A DNA stretch of 57,485 bases from UBA3263 sp964528425 (GCA_964528425.1 CAZGTD010000011.1:1-57485), one strand, 5' to 3'; counted from the first letter of the stretch, positions 1-8,799 are shown. Notes: generated by a model from the sequence alone, not told the origin. Numbers and translations: made by a program.

Positions 1-598
1 CCCATTCGTCCCAGTGCTTATACATCATGTCGTCGATGATGCGTGCGTTGGCTTTGGGCAGGTCGGGATACACATCCTGGGCGGTGCGGGCATATTTAAC
101 CTGCTGAATCAGCACGATTTTCTTTTCGTCGGGAGAGATTACGAAGCCGTCGATTGACTTTTCGAGTTCCGATACCTGCTTGCGGTTGGAGCCGTCGGCA
201 TCCATTGTCCAGAGCTGGTTGTGGCCATCCTTGTCGGGGTAGAGGAAGGCGATTTTTTTGCCGCCGTCAATCCAAACGGCGTTGCTTTCGCTCTTGGGGG
301 TGGAGGTCAGGCGCGAATGTTTCGGCTCGTCGGGATTGGTAATGTCGGCCAGGTAGAGGTCGGCGTTCGAGCGGTTATGTTCAACGCTTTCGTAGCTTAC
401 GGTATAAAGAACTTTTTTGGCGTCGGGGCTGAGCACCGGAGCCGAAACGCGGCCCATGGCTTCGAGGGCATCAATTGAAAAAACACCGTCGGGCGAGGTG
501 AATTCGGGCTTGTCGACCATCGGGGTGTCGTCGTCTTTGGCGCCGCTGCATGCAGTCAGCGAAAGAGCTGCAATGGTTGTCATCAGAATTTTTTTCAT
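1..598 (-). CDS. S9-family peptidase lipoprotein (C-terminus cut by window edge)
   Basis: About 199 codons are present, and the catalytic C-terminal domain lies outside the window. The start at 598 gives a lipoprotein signal peptide with lipobox LTAC (Cys17), so the protein should be lipid-anchored in the envelope. After the anchor come blade-like repeats typical of the S9 beta-propeller, such as APVLSPDAKKVLYTVSYE and GFVISPDEKKIVLIQQ. This resembles the DPP5/prolyl-oligopeptidase type exported peptidases of Bacteroidales, which release dipeptides in the periplasm. The start is 25 nt after the primase stop with no promoter between, so it is probably read through from dnaG. The family call is firm. 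The exact peptidase specificity is not, because the Ser-Asp-His triad is not visible. Confidence 0.8.
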   Translation of the reverse strand, partial: MKKILMTTIAALSLTACSGAKDDDTPMVDKPEFTSPDGVFSIDALEAMGRVSAPVLSPDAKKVLYTVSYESVEHNRSNADLYLADITNPDEPKHSRLTSTPKSESNAVWIDGGKKIAFLYPDKDGHNQLWTMDADGSNRKQVSELEKSIDGFVISPDEKKIVLIQQVKYARTAQDVYPDLPKANARIIDDMMYKHWDEW

Positions 599-623
599 GA
601 ATTGAATGGTTATTTTGTGATTA

Positions 624-2771
624 TTATTTCGGAAGTACGATTCGTTCGCCCAGGTAGTGGGCCAGCCGGGCAATAACTGCGCGGATATCTCGCAGCATTT
701 CCATGGTTTGTGCCGACAGAGCCGGCTCGGCGACGATTTTAGCCCTTAACTCTTTTTCGCGCCATTGAAGAATTGCTATTTTCAGTGCGCAAACCGCCTT
801 GGGGGCCTTGTCGCCCAAAAGTTCGCGCTCCGACGGAATGTGTACACCCTTGGAATGGATTTTGCTCAACACGTATTTTTCGGAGGCGAAAGTGGTTGAC
901 AGGTCGCGCACCGCCGGGTCGGGGTCGGCACCGAGAGTAGATGTCAGGAACCGTTCGGCAGCTTCGGCCAGGGATGCCTGCGCGGCAGCGTCGGCGGCAA
1001 ATTCCATTTCTTGTTCTTTGCGTTTTATGGCATCGATGGTGCCGGCCGAGGCTATGGTTTCAGCGGCGTCTGCCAGAAATTGCCTGCGCACGTCTTCGGC
1101 CTGTTGCTGTGCCCGCGGCAACTCATTGCTCCAGGCCTGAGCGGCATTCTGCACTGCTATGAACACTCGCTCCAGGTCGGCGTTGGCAAGGCGGATGTCG
1201 TCATTTTCCAATTCGCCGGCAACGTAGTCAACCAGGCTCAGGTCTGTCGTTTCACCTTCGTCGTCGACTATCTGGGCTATGGGCAGAAGTCCGTAGCGTG
1301 CGCAAAGTCTGACGACCTCCATTTCCGACGGCCTGAGATACGCTGCAATGTCGGCCACGCTGCGGGTCGAGGGGCGTTTTGCGGCTGTTGGTTCGCCAAT
1401 CTGATTCCCGGCGGGCGTTTCATTGGGCCTCTGGGTGGCGTTTTTGGCCTTGTCGGCCGCTTCGTTGGCGAATTTAGCAACCTGCAGGCGAACTATGTCT
1501 TCGTCGGTGGCCAGCAGCCGCGAACATTCCTTAATGTATTCGCTCCTGACAACCCGGTCGGGGATAACCGCTATGCTGCGGGCTATGGAGTTGATAACCC
1601 CGGCGCGGCCAACGGGGTCGTTGCTCTGGAGCGAGTCGAGGAGAATGCGCGTCTTGAAGCGGATAAAGTCGGTTTCATGTTCCTTAAAATACTGCTCGAT
1701 TTCCTCCAGCGTGTGGCTCCGGGCAAACGAGTCGGGGTCTTCGCCGTCGGGGAGAAGCATAACCTTTATGTTCATGCCCTGCGCAAGGAGCATGTCTATT
1801 CCCCGCAGCGAGGCCTTGATGCCTGCCGGGTCGGAGTCGTAGATAACAGTTACGTTGGGCGTAAAGCGGTGAATAAGCGCAATCTGGCCCTCGGTGAGCG
1901 ATGTGCCCGACGAGGCAACAACGTTTTCAACTCCGCGCTGGCTCATGGAAATAACATCCATGTAGCCCTCAACAAGAATGCACTTATCTTTCTTTACTAT
2001 TTCGCGCTTGGCCTGATAGAGGCCGTAGAGCTCGTTGCTCTTGTGGTATATAAGGCTTTCGGGCGAATTGACGTATTTGGCTACCTCCTTTGAGGTTTTG
2101 AGCGTGCGTCCGCCAAAGGCAACCACTTTTCCGCTTACCGAAAAGACCGGAAACATAACCCTTCCGCGAAACCGGTCGTAAAGGCCGCCGCGTTCGGGGC
2201 GGGTACACAGGCCCGTTGAAACCAGCAGGTCTTCGCTATAGCCCTGGGCAATGGCCCTGGTCGAAAGCGCGTCGCGCTGCTCGGGAGCAAAGCCCAGGCG
2301 GAAGCGCTTGATGGCGGCGTCGGTTAATCCGCGGTTGCGGAAGTAGCTCAGGCCAATGGTGTGACCTTCGTCGGTGTCGGTAAGGGTTTTCTCGAAAAAT
2401 TGCAGGGCAAAGTCATTGAGCGTCAACATGCTCTCGCGCTCCGAGGCCGCCGCGCGTTCTTCGGCCGACAGCTCGCGCTCCTTGACTTCGATGTTGTATT
2501 TATTCGCCAGCCAGCGGAGCGCCTCAGCATAGCTCAGCTGCTCAAGCTCCATTATAAAGCCGACCGGAGTGCCACCCTTGCCACACGAAAAGCATTTGCA
2601 TATTCCGCGCGACTTGCTGACCGAAAACGAGGGGGTCCGCTCGTTATGGAACGGACACAGGCCCATATAGTTCGCTCCGCTCCGCTTGAGTTTAACGAAG
2701 TCGGAAACAACGTCGACAATATCGGCCGCATCTAAAATCTTTCTGACTGTTTCCTGATCAATAAGTGGCAT
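624..2771 (-). CDS. dnaG: DNA primase DnaG
   Basis: This gene makes the RNA primers for chromosome replication. The 715-residue product is longer than the roughly 580-660 residues usual in other bacteria. An N-terminal CHC2 zinc finger is seen (Cys39, His42, Cys60, Cys63), followed by the catalytic core. The Toprim domain has EGYMD at residues 268-272 and DSDPAG at 312-317, which supply the acidic metal ligands. The C-terminal third (about 440-715) is the helicase-binding region and is poorly conserved, with an Ala/Glu-rich coiled stretch. The ATG at 2771 is only 9 nt downstream of a TAACTTTG -7 element on the same strand, so the mRNA leader must be very short. The truncated S9 peptidase gene follows after 25 nt. 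Confidence 0.97.
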   Translation of the reverse strand: MPLIDQETVRKILDAADIVDVVSDFVKLKRSGANYMGLCPFHNERTPSFSVSKSRGICKCFSCGKGGTPVGFIMELEQLSYAEALRWLANKYNIEVKERELSAEERAAASERESMLTLNDFALQFFEKTLTDTDEGHTIGLSYFRNRGLTDAAIKRFRLGFAPEQRDALSTRAIAQGYSEDLLVSTGLCTRPERGGLYDRFRGRVMFPVFSVSGKVVAFGGRTLKTSKEVAKYVNSPESLIYHKSNELYGLYQAKREIVKKDKCILVEGYMDVISMSQRGVENVVASSGTSLTEGQIALIHRFTPNVTVIYDSDPAGIKASLRGIDMLLAQGMNIKVMLLPDGEDPDSFARSHTLEEIEQYFKEHETDFIRFKTRILLDSLQSNDPVGRAGVINSIARSIAVIPDRVVRSEYIKECSRLLATDEDIVRLQVAKFANEAADKAKNATQRPNETPAGNQIGEPTAAKRPSTRSVADIAAYLRPSEMEVVRLCARYGLLPIAQIVDDEGETTDLSLVDYVAGELENDDIRLANADLERVFIAVQNAAQAWSNELPRAQQQAEDVRRQFLADAAETIASAGTIDAIKRKEQEMEFAADAAAQASLAEAAERFLTSTLGADPDPAVRDLSTTFASEKYVLSKIHSKGVHIPSERELLGDKAPKAVCALKIAILQWREKELRAKIVAEPALSAQTMEMLRDIRAVIARLAHYLGERIVLPK

Positions 2772-2779
2772 ATTACCTG

Positions 2780-2787
2780 CAAAGTTA
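2780..2787 (-). promoter_or_regulatory. Bacteroidetes -7 element for dnaG
   Basis: TAACTTTG reads on the minus strand and matches the phylum consensus TAnnTTTG. I see no good TTTG 19-21 nt upstream. It lies 9 nt before the primase ATG, which implies a leader of only a few nucleotides. Confidence 0.55.
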
Positions 2788-2860
2788 CGATAAAAATCCG
2801 AGACTTCGGCGAATTTTTCAATCGAAAAACCTGCCGGTTAATAAATTTTGGTTTTTTAAC

Positions 2861-2891
2861 TTTGCAATGTTCTGAAAAATATTTACCTTTG
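2861..2891 (+). promoter_or_regulatory. Bacteroidetes promoter for eno
   Basis: The -33 element TTTG is at 2861-2864 and the -7 element TACCTTTG at 2884-2891, separated by 19 nt. Enolase starts 56 nt downstream of the -7 element, giving an untranslated leader of about 50 nt that is AT-rich. TAACTTTG at 2857-2864 could be a second, upstream -7 element. Confidence 0.75.
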
Positions 2892-2947
2892 CACATTGAA
2901 TAACAACAAAAATTTAACCCTACACTAATCATAACCTCAATTATCCT

Positions 2948-4261
2948 ATGAAGATTGAAAAAATCATCGGTCGCGAAGTCCTCGACAGCCGCGGCAATCC
3001 TACTGTGGAAGTAGACGTTATCCTTGAATCCGGCGTGCGTGGCCGCGCTTCCGTTCCCTCGGGCGCATCCACCGGCGAAAACGAAGCCCTCGAACTGCGC
3101 GACGGCGACAAGAGCCGCTACATGGGCAAGGGCGTCCTCAAGGCTGTTGCCAACGTTAACGGCCCCATTGCTGAAGCCCTCAAGGGCATGAGCGCTCTCG
3201 ACCAGATTGCAATCGACGAAAAAATGCTTGCTCTCGATGGAACCGAAACCAAATCGAACCTCGGTGCAAACGCTATTCTGGGCGTATCGCTCGCAGTTGC
3301 CAAAGCCGCTGCCGAATATCTCGACATGCCCCTCTATAAATACATCGGCGGCTGCAACAGCTATGCTCTGCCCGTTCCGATGATGAACATCATCAACGGC
3401 GGCGCTCACTCCGACGCTCCCATCTGCTTCCAGGAATTCATGATTCGTCCTATCGGCGCCACCACATTCCACGAAGGCATCCGCATGGGCACCGAAGTGT
3501 TCCATAACCTCAAGAAAGTGCTCCACGAACGCGGCCTCTCTACCGCCGTTGGCGACGAAGGCGGCTTCGCTCCCGCTCTCGACGGCACCGAAGATGCCCT
3601 CAACGTTATCGTTAAGGCTATCGAAAAAGCCGGCTACAAACCCGGTTGCGACGTAACCATCGGCCTCGACTGCGCTTCTTCTGAATTCTATGTAAACGGC
3701 GTTTACGACTACCACCAGCTCAAAGATGGCACCGTTAAAGAACCCAACGGCGTTAAGCGCACCTCCGAAGAACAGGCTAAATACCTCGAAGAACTCATCA
3801 CCAAATATCCCATCGACTCCATCGAAGACGGCATGGCCGAAAACGACTGGGAAGGCTGGGCTGAACTCACCAAACTCATCGGCGACCGCTGCCAGCTCGT
3901 GGGCGACGACCTGTTCGTTACCAACGTTAAATACCTGCAGCGCGGCATCGACGAACACTGCGCTAACTCAATCCTCGTTAAGGTTAACCAGATCGGTTCG
4001 CTGACTGAAACCCTGCGTGCGGTTGAACTCGCCCAGCGCAATGGCTACACCGCAGTTATTTCTCACCGTTCCGGTGAAACCGAAGACGCAACCATTGCCG
4101 ACATCGCAGTTGCTACCAACGCCGGCCAGATCAAAACCGGTTCTGCTTCGCGTTCTGACCGTATGGCCAAGTATAACCAGCTGCTCCGCATTGAAGAAGA
4201 ACTTGGCGCTGCCGCAACCTACGGCTGGGGCAAAAAGACCAAACGTCCCTGCTGCAAGTAA
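2948..4261 (+). CDS. eno: Enolase (phosphopyruvate hydratase)
   Basis: This is the glycolytic enzyme that interconverts 2-phosphoglycerate and phosphoenolpyruvate in the cytosol. The 437-residue product spans the whole family. The N-terminal signature VDVILESGVRGRASVPSGAS is seen, with the catalytic-acid loop GDEGGFAP (Glu204) and the catalytic Lys345 in LVKVNQIGS. Metal ligands are in IGLDCASSEF, SIEDGM and GDDLF, and the phosphate-binding signature is SHRSGETED. The tail is slightly longer than usual and ends in two cysteines before the final Lys. Codon use is strongly biased towards C-ending codons, consistent with high expression. The gene has its own promoter and is followed at once by a strong intrinsic terminator. 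Confidence 0.98.
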   Translation: MKIEKIIGREVLDSRGNPTVEVDVILESGVRGRASVPSGASTGENEALELRDGDKSRYMGKGVLKAVANVNGPIAEALKGMSALDQIAIDEKMLALDGTETKSNLGANAILGVSLAVAKAAAEYLDMPLYKYIGGCNSYALPVPMMNIINGGAHSDAPICFQEFMIRPIGATTFHEGIRMGTEVFHNLKKVLHERGLSTAVGDEGGFAPALDGTEDALNVIVKAIEKAGYKPGCDVTIGLDCASSEFYVNGVYDYHQLKDGTVKEPNGVKRTSEEQAKYLEELITKYPIDSIEDGMAENDWEGWAELTKLIGDRCQLVGDDLFVTNVKYLQRGIDEHCANSILVKVNQIGSLTETLRAVELAQRNGYTAVISHRSGETEDATIADIAVATNAGQIKTGSASRSDRMAKYNQLLRIEEELGAAATYGWGKKTKRPCCK

Positions 4262-4273
4262 GCCTTATTAACA

Positions 4274-4329
4274 GAGGAGGGATGTAATTCCGCAAACCGC
4301 GGGAGCATACATCCCCCCTCTCTTTTTTC
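4274..4329 (+). terminator. Intrinsic terminator after eno
   Basis: A 13-bp stem with one A-C mismatch pairs 4274-4286 with 4308-4320, and a T-rich run ends near 4329. The next ORF starts only 7 nt later, so this hairpin also sits inside the leader of the following gene. Confidence 0.85.
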
Positions 4330-4335
4330 TCCCTT

Positions 4336-4965
4336 ATGCTGAAAAAACTTTTGCTTTCGGCACTGGTGGCTATCGCCGCCACTATGCCTGCCGTCGCCCA
4401 GTTCCGCTATGGTCCGCAGGTCGGCGCAAACTTTTCAACCCTTAAATTCCGTCAGCCCGGACTGGTTGAACCATCGCAGTCCGTCAACCCCCAGGCTGCC
4501 CTGAATTGCGAGTTTATGTTCACGCAATTCGGTCTCGGCATTGATTTTGGCGTAGGCTACTCAATGACCGGCGGCTTCGTAGACCTTAATCGCCCGATTT
4601 GGACGCTCAATGGTTTCGGCCGCGAACACGTTATGATCCATAACCTAACCATTCCTGTTCATCTCCGCTTCAAGTGGACTAAAATGCAGGGCCTGGAGGA
4701 AATTATCGCCCCTATTGTCTACGGCGGTCCCGAATTCGACATTCAGCTCGGCCATTCGCGTCAGCAGCGAAACGGCCAGAAGGCATTTAAATATAGCGGC
4801 GGCGACGTTGCCCTCGCTTGCGGCATAGGCGTTGAACTCTTCAAACGCTACCAGATAACCGCCGGCTACACCTGGGGAGTGACCTACGCCCTGAAAACCG
4901 CACAGCTCGACGATTTTTCCGCCCGCACCCAAGGCTGGACCCTGCGGCTCTCCTACCTCTTTTGA
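4336..4965 (+). CDS. Outer-membrane beta-barrel protein (PorT-like)
   Basis: The 209-residue product has a clear signal peptide ending at AVAQ (about residue 22). It then runs as alternating hydrophobic/polar strands, including RYGPQVGANFSTLKF and GLGIDFGVGYSM, and ends in an aromatic-terminated strand, LRLSYLF. This is typical of the PorT/OMP_b-brl_2 type small barrels of Bacteroidetes. No enzymatic motif is visible, so the role is unknown beyond outer-membrane localisation. There is no room for a promoter after the eno terminator, so expression must come from readthrough or from a promoter inside the eno tail. A second intrinsic terminator (5020-5049) follows the stop. Confidence 0.7.
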   Translation: MLKKLLLSALVAIAATMPAVAQFRYGPQVGANFSTLKFRQPGLVEPSQSVNPQAALNCEFMFTQFGLGIDFGVGYSMTGGFVDLNRPIWTLNGFGREHVMIHNLTIPVHLRFKWTKMQGLEEIIAPIVYGGPEFDIQLGHSRQQRNGQKAFKYSGGDVALACGIGVELFKRYQITAGYTWGVTYALKTAQLDDFSARTQGWTLRLSYLF

Positions 4966-4966
4966 G

Positions 4967-5097
4967 TTGAGAGTTGCGAATTGAGAATGCCCCACCATTG
5001 CGGCGATAAGCATTTTGCTCGCACACGCTCCCGCGTGTGCGTTTTTTTTGGCACCTGGTGTCCCATGGTTTCGCTCTTCTCAATTCTCAACTCTCAA
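4967..5097. repeat. Inverted repeat of the TTGAGAATTGAG type flanking a terminator
   Basis: The 19-nt arms at 4967-4985 and 5079-5097 match as an inverted repeat at 18 of 19 positions. They are built from GAGAATT/GAGAGTT words and enclose the 5020-5049 terminator. The same word family recurs at 56757-56790. Confidence 0.65.
5020..5049 (+). terminator. Intrinsic terminator after the 4336 barrel gene
   Basis: A perfect 9-bp GC-rich stem (5020-5028 with 5033-5041) with loop TCCC is followed by eight T residues at 5042-5049. Confidence 0.85.
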
Positions 5098-5100
5098 TTC

Positions 5101-5853
5101 TCACTTCTTGCGGGTGAGTTTGTCGAGCAGGAGGGGTTTGACCTGGTAGCGGAGGGCGTCGGGGAGAATTCCCACCAGGAATATGGCCAGGCGGTTGATG
5201 GGGCCGTTGATGTATTGTTTGCGGCCTTTGAGGGTGCGCTTAAGGGCCTTTTTGACAAAGCGGCGGGGCGACTGTGTAGCGCCCAAGCGCAGGGCCAGGC
5301 GCCGCAGGTTGGCCGGCAGGCCGAACAGCGACGTGTCGATGCCGCCCGGGCATGCAACGGTTACGCTGACGCCGCGGTCGCGGAGCTCCAGCCGCAGCGC
5401 GCGCGAGAACACGCGGATATATGCCTTGGTCGCCGAATAGAGCGCAATGCCGGGCAGAGGCATCCAGCAGCTCATCGACGACATATTGAGGATGTGCCCC
5501 GAGCCGCGTTCGGCCATCAGGGCGCCTACTCGCCGGCATAGTTGCGTAACTGACCGTATGTGAAGGTCAACGTAGAGGTCGACGCGCTGCGGCGTAAGGT
5601 CAGTAACGGCCTTGAAGTCGAAAATTCCGGCATTGTTAATCCAAAGGTCGGGCAGTTCGGTCAGGGCTGCTATGAGCCTGTCGGTGGAGTCGGCATCGGT
5701 CAGGTCCAGGGCAATGGAATCGGGGTCGTCGTGCTGCGGAGTGCGGTCAACGGATATTACGCGCCAGCCGCCCCGGCGCAGCTGGCCGACGAATTCGGCG
5801 CCGATGCCGCTGGCTCCGCCGGTAACGAGCGCCAGTCCGGGTTGCTTAGCCAT
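5101..5853 (-). CDS. Short-chain dehydrogenase/reductase (SDR)
   Basis: This is a 250-residue cytosolic NAD(P)-dependent oxidoreductase. It has the classical SDR pattern: cofactor loop TGGASGIG at residues 11-18, NNAG at 73-76, catalytic Ser near 126 and YSATK with Tyr139 and Lys143. An acidic residue after the second strand (SVDRTPQ) suggests, but does not prove, a preference for NAD over NADP. The basic C-terminal extension is short and may be membrane-associated. It overlaps the upstream flavin oxidoreductase by 8 nt, so the two are translated together as the last genes of the pdxJ run. The substrate cannot be named from the sequence. Confidence 0.85.
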   Translation of the reverse strand: MAKQPGLALVTGGASGIGAEFVGQLRRGGWRVISVDRTPQHDDPDSIALDLTDADSTDRLIAALTELPDLWINNAGIFDFKAVTDLTPQRVDLYVDLHIRSVTQLCRRVGALMAERGSGHILNMSSMSCWMPLPGIALYSATKAYIRVFSRALRLELRDRGVSVTVACPGGIDTSLFGLPANLRRLALRLGATQSPRRFVKKALKRTLKGRKQYINGPINRLAIFLVGILPDALRYQVKPLLLDKLTRKK

Positions 5854-7057
5854 TTTTGCGTTTTAGCTTTTCGAGTTCTTTCATCAGTGAGGGCGGAACG
5901 TCGCCGGCGCAGTGGTGACACGCCATTTCGCGCGAATACATGCGGGCAATGCAATAGTTAACGTGGTCGCACCCTGCGGCTTTTTCGCCTGCGGCCAGGC
6001 GGTTAACGAAGTCGGGCTGGCGAAGCAGCGCGCGTCCCATCTGAACGAATTCGAAGCCTTCGTTGAGCACCCGGTCGATGCCCTCGCGGGTAGAGCAGCC
6101 GCCAACGTAGACCAGCGGCAGTTTCAGCGCGCGGCGGAATTCGCGGGCGTCGTCGAGGAAGTATGTTTCGGAGTAGGGCACCGTCGGAATCATCATTTTG
6201 CCGAACATCTTTACTCCCCATTTCAGCCACCACGGGTGCATGTAATAGGTCATTGACTTAATCGGCATAGGGCCGCGCATAACATACATTGGCGCGCGGC
6301 TCACAAAGCCGCCCGACAGCACCAGCGCGTCGGCTCCCAGCTGTTCCAGCTCTTGGGCAACGCGGATGCAGTCGTCGATTTCCATGCCGCCGCGGAAACC
6401 GTCGCGCATGTTGGTCTTGACCAATACGCCAACCCGGCCGTTGGCGGCTTTCATAACTTCTTCCATACACATGCGCATGAACTTCATGCGGTTATCGAGC
6501 GAGCCGCCGAATTCGTCGCGGCGCCGGTTGGTGTAGGGCGACAGGAATTGCGAAATCAGGTATCCGTGGCCGGCGTGGATTTCAACGCAGTCGAAGCCTG
6601 AGTCTATAGCCAGACGAACGGCATTGCCGAAGTTTTCGGCCATCGGCTTGAGTTCGTCGCGACGCATGCCGCGAACCAGCGTGGGCGAATAGAGGTTGAA
6701 GCCCGAAGATGCTCCTAAAGGAATCTGGCCGGCGGTTGATTTATGCGACATGTTGCCGCAGTGGCCAAGCTGAATCGAGGCTTTGGCGCCGGCGGCATGA
6801 ATATCGTCGGTAATCGCGCGCAGGTCGGGAACTATTTCCGGACGCATGAGCAGTTGCGATTTAAACGACAGGCCCGACGGACACACCGAAGCGTAGGCGA
6901 GGGTTGTCATGCCCACACCGCCGCGGGCAACGCTTACATGATAGTCGCGCAGCATCTGCGACGGATTGTTGTCGGTGGCCATGCCTTCGAAGGCTGCCGA
7001 GCGGATGGTGCGGTTGCGCAGTTCTACCGGACCGATTTTATAGGGGGTAAAGAGCAT
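5846..7057 (-). CDS. NADH:flavin oxidoreductase, Old Yellow Enzyme family
   Basis: This is a 403-residue FMN-dependent ene-reductase-type TIM barrel. Seen are the N-terminal barrel entry LFTPYKIGPVELRNRTIRSA, the substrate-binding pair His161/His164 and Tyr166 in HAGHGYLISQF, the family signature NRRRDEFGGSLDNR, and the phosphate-binding end FVQMGRALLRQP. The last 50 residues contain four cysteines (C-x5-C-x10-C-x2-C). This recalls the Fe-S segment of dienoyl-CoA reductases, but the spacing is not canonical and the long C-terminal domain of those enzymes is missing. It is coupled to the SDR gene downstream by an 8-nt overlap and lies one base after ruvA. The substrate is unknown. Confidence 0.88.
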   Translation of the reverse strand: MLFTPYKIGPVELRNRTIRSAAFEGMATDNNPSQMLRDYHVSVARGGVGMTTLAYASVCPSGLSFKSQLLMRPEIVPDLRAITDDIHAAGAKASIQLGHCGNMSHKSTAGQIPLGASSGFNLYSPTLVRGMRRDELKPMAENFGNAVRLAIDSGFDCVEIHAGHGYLISQFLSPYTNRRRDEFGGSLDNRMKFMRMCMEEVMKAANGRVGVLVKTNMRDGFRGGMEIDDCIRVAQELEQLGADALVLSGGFVSRAPMYVMRGPMPIKSMTYYMHPWWLKWGVKMFGKMMIPTVPYSETYFLDDAREFRRALKLPLVYVGGCSTREGIDRVLNEGFEFVQMGRALLRQPDFVNRLAAGEKAAGCDHVNYCIARMYSREMACHHCAGDVPPSLMKELEKLKRKNG

Positions 7058-7058
7058 A

Positions 7059-7661
7059 TTACAGAATTGTTAGGGCTTTTTTAATAGCGGTTTCAACATT
7101 TGAGTCGGGGGCGTCGGTAAATACCTTGGCCAGGGCTTTTTGGGCAGCGGCTTTCTGGTAGCCGAGCATAATGAGGGCGGCCAGAGCTTCCTCACGGGCG
7201 GCGGAATTGCCCGGAGCAATGGCTGCGGCCTTGGAGTCACCGGCCAGGGCGGCGAGTTCCGCGGCGTGGATTTTATCCTTGAGGTCAACTATTATGCGTT
7301 GGGCGGTTTTCAAGCCTATGCCTTTAACCGATTTCAGCTTGTCGGCATCGCCGGCGGTAATGGTCATTTGCAGCTGAGCCGGGGTTAGCGACGAAAGTAT
7401 AATGCGTGCGGTGTTTGGCCCCACTCCGTTTACACTGATCAGCATTCGGAACACCGCGCGCTCTTCTTCAGTCAAAAAGCCATAAAGATCATGGGCGTCC
7501 TCGCGGATAATCTCGTGAATCAGAAGTTTGACCTCGCCAAGGGCCGAAATCGCTGAATATGTGTTAACCGAAATATTCAGCAGATAGCCGAGTCCGGCAG
7601 CTTCAATAACCGCCTCGGTCGGCGCCACACGCGCTAATTTTCCGGAAATATAGTCAAGCAT
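7059..7661 (-). CDS. ruvA: Holliday junction DNA helicase subunit RuvA
   Basis: RuvA binds four-way junctions and loads the RuvB motor during recombinational repair. The 200-residue length is standard. An N-terminal OB fold (MLDYISGKLARVAPTEAVIE) is followed by two helix-hairpin-helix motifs, VNGVGPNTARIILSS and VKGIGLKTAQRIIVDLK. A flexible acidic/Ala-rich linker and the small C-terminal RuvB-binding domain (about 150-200) complete the protein. Neither ruvB nor ruvC is adjacent. The start overlaps the end of the GlmU-like gene by 8 nt, so ruvA is translated from a shared message. Confidence 0.96.
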   Translation of the reverse strand: MLDYISGKLARVAPTEAVIEAAGLGYLLNISVNTYSAISALGEVKLLIHEIIREDAHDLYGFLTEEERAVFRMLISVNGVGPNTARIILSSLTPAQLQMTITAGDADKLKSVKGIGLKTAQRIIVDLKDKIHAAELAALAGDSKAAAIAPGNSAAREEALAALIMLGYQKAAAQKALAKVFTDAPDSNVETAIKKALTIL

Positions 7662-8799
7662 CGGTTAGTGAATAAATATGGGTTAAAATATCTACGTCGG
7701 CCGCCGTCAGCGTTTGGTTGCGGTGGCTCATGGCGATTTCGGCAACCTGCAGAACCTGCTTCAGCGGGGTGCGGCCGGTCGTTTGCAGCCCTCCGTCGGT
7801 AAAGGAGGCCACAAAGGGCCGCGGATAGCCGAAACCATGAATATTGCAGCCCACCCCAACAACGGTTGCGGTGTTGAAAGTGGTGCAGATTGCACATTTG
7901 GAGTGGTCGCCCATAATCAGTCCGCAAAACATCAGGCCGGTGCGCTCGAAACGGCGCGAGCCGTAGTTCCACAGACGGATTTCGGCATAGTTGTTCTTGA
8001 GATTGGAACTTACGGTGCCTCCGCCAATGTTGACCCATTGGCCGATTACAGCGTCGCCCAGGTAGCCGTCGTGTTGCTTATTGGAGTAGCCGAGAAACAC
8101 CGAGTTGCCGATTTCGCCGCCAACGCGGTTGACCGGTCCGAGGTTGACTCCCGGAAGCAAGAGCGCGCCGGCGCGCACCCGACAGTTGCGTGCAATCGAA
8201 ATCGGACCGCGCAGAACAACCGCCTCCTGAACTTCGGCGTCGCGGCCAATATATACCGGGCCCTCCTTGGTGTTGATAAAAGCCCCTTCGACCTGCGCCC
8301 CTTCTTCGATAAACAGGCGGTCGGCCGGCCCTATGAGAGTTGACGAGGCGGGCAGAGGCTGCGACTTGCGCCCGGCGGTAATCAGGGCGAAGTCCTCGGC
8401 AATGCGCTCTTTCGAAAGCCTGAAAATATCGGTTAGCCGACGATATTGGGGGCAGTCAAAACTGCCGCGAAGAGTTTGCGCATCGCCGTTGCGGGCAATA
8501 ATTTCGCCGTTGGCGTCGGTGAGATATTCGCCGTCGGCCAGATTGGCCGCCGCCATGGCAAATTCCGCGGTAGGGATTACATGGGCTGCCACAATCAGCG
8601 TTGTTTCAACCGCGGGATATTTGCATGATAGATAAGATTCGGTCAGATAGCCGACCCGCGCCTCGCCGAGCAGGCGCTGCCAGCGCTGGGCAATAGTGTC
8701 TTCTATGCCACACAGCAGGTCGCCTACAGGCCGGGTCAGGGTCAGCGGCATCAGGTTTGTGCGCACCGATTCTATATCTTCGAGGTTAAGGCTTATCAT
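7654..8799 (-). CDS. GlmU-like putative sugar nucleotidyltransferase
   Basis: The product has 381 residues from the ATG at 8799, which I prefer to an upstream in-frame codon at 8838 because it places the conserved N-terminus near residue 1 and overlaps the antiporter stop by 14 nt. The N-terminal half contains LTLTRPVGDLLCGI, the divergent nucleotidyltransferase entry motif of Bacteroidetes GlmU-like proteins. The C-terminal half is a left-handed beta-helix with hexapeptide-like repeats such as VYIGRDAEVQEAVVLRGPIS. Proteins of this kind are expected to transfer nucleotides to sugar-1-phosphates for envelope precursors. The substrate is not determinable here. The gene sits between an antiporter and ruvA in one operon. 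Confidence 0.8.
   Translation of the reverse strand: MISLNLEDIESVRTNLMPLTLTRPVGDLLCGIEDTIAQRWQRLLGEARVGYLTESYLSCKYPAVETTLIVAAHVIPTAEFAMAAANLADGEYLTDANGEIIARNGDAQTLRGSFDCPQYRRLTDIFRLSKERIAEDFALITAGRKSQPLPASSTLIGPADRLFIEEGAQVEGAFINTKEGPVYIGRDAEVQEAVVLRGPISIARNCRVRAGALLLPGVNLGPVNRVGGEIGNSVFLGYSNKQHDGYLGDAVIGQWVNIGGGTVSSNLKNNYAEIRLWNYGSRRFERTGLMFCGLIMGDHSKCAICTTFNTATVVGVGCNIHGFGYPRPFVASFTDGGLQTTGRTPLKQVLQVAEIAMSHRNQTLTAADVDILTHIYSLTDA

Noticed and set aside
1011..2093. 360-codon open frame antisense to dnaG
   Set aside because: It lies wholly inside the primase gene, has no ribosome-binding site or known domain, and is explained by the codon bias of the real gene.
2732..3958. 408-codon open frame antisense to eno
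   Set aside because: The composition is that of reverse-read C-ending codons; enolase on the plus strand is unambiguous and carries all catalytic motifs.
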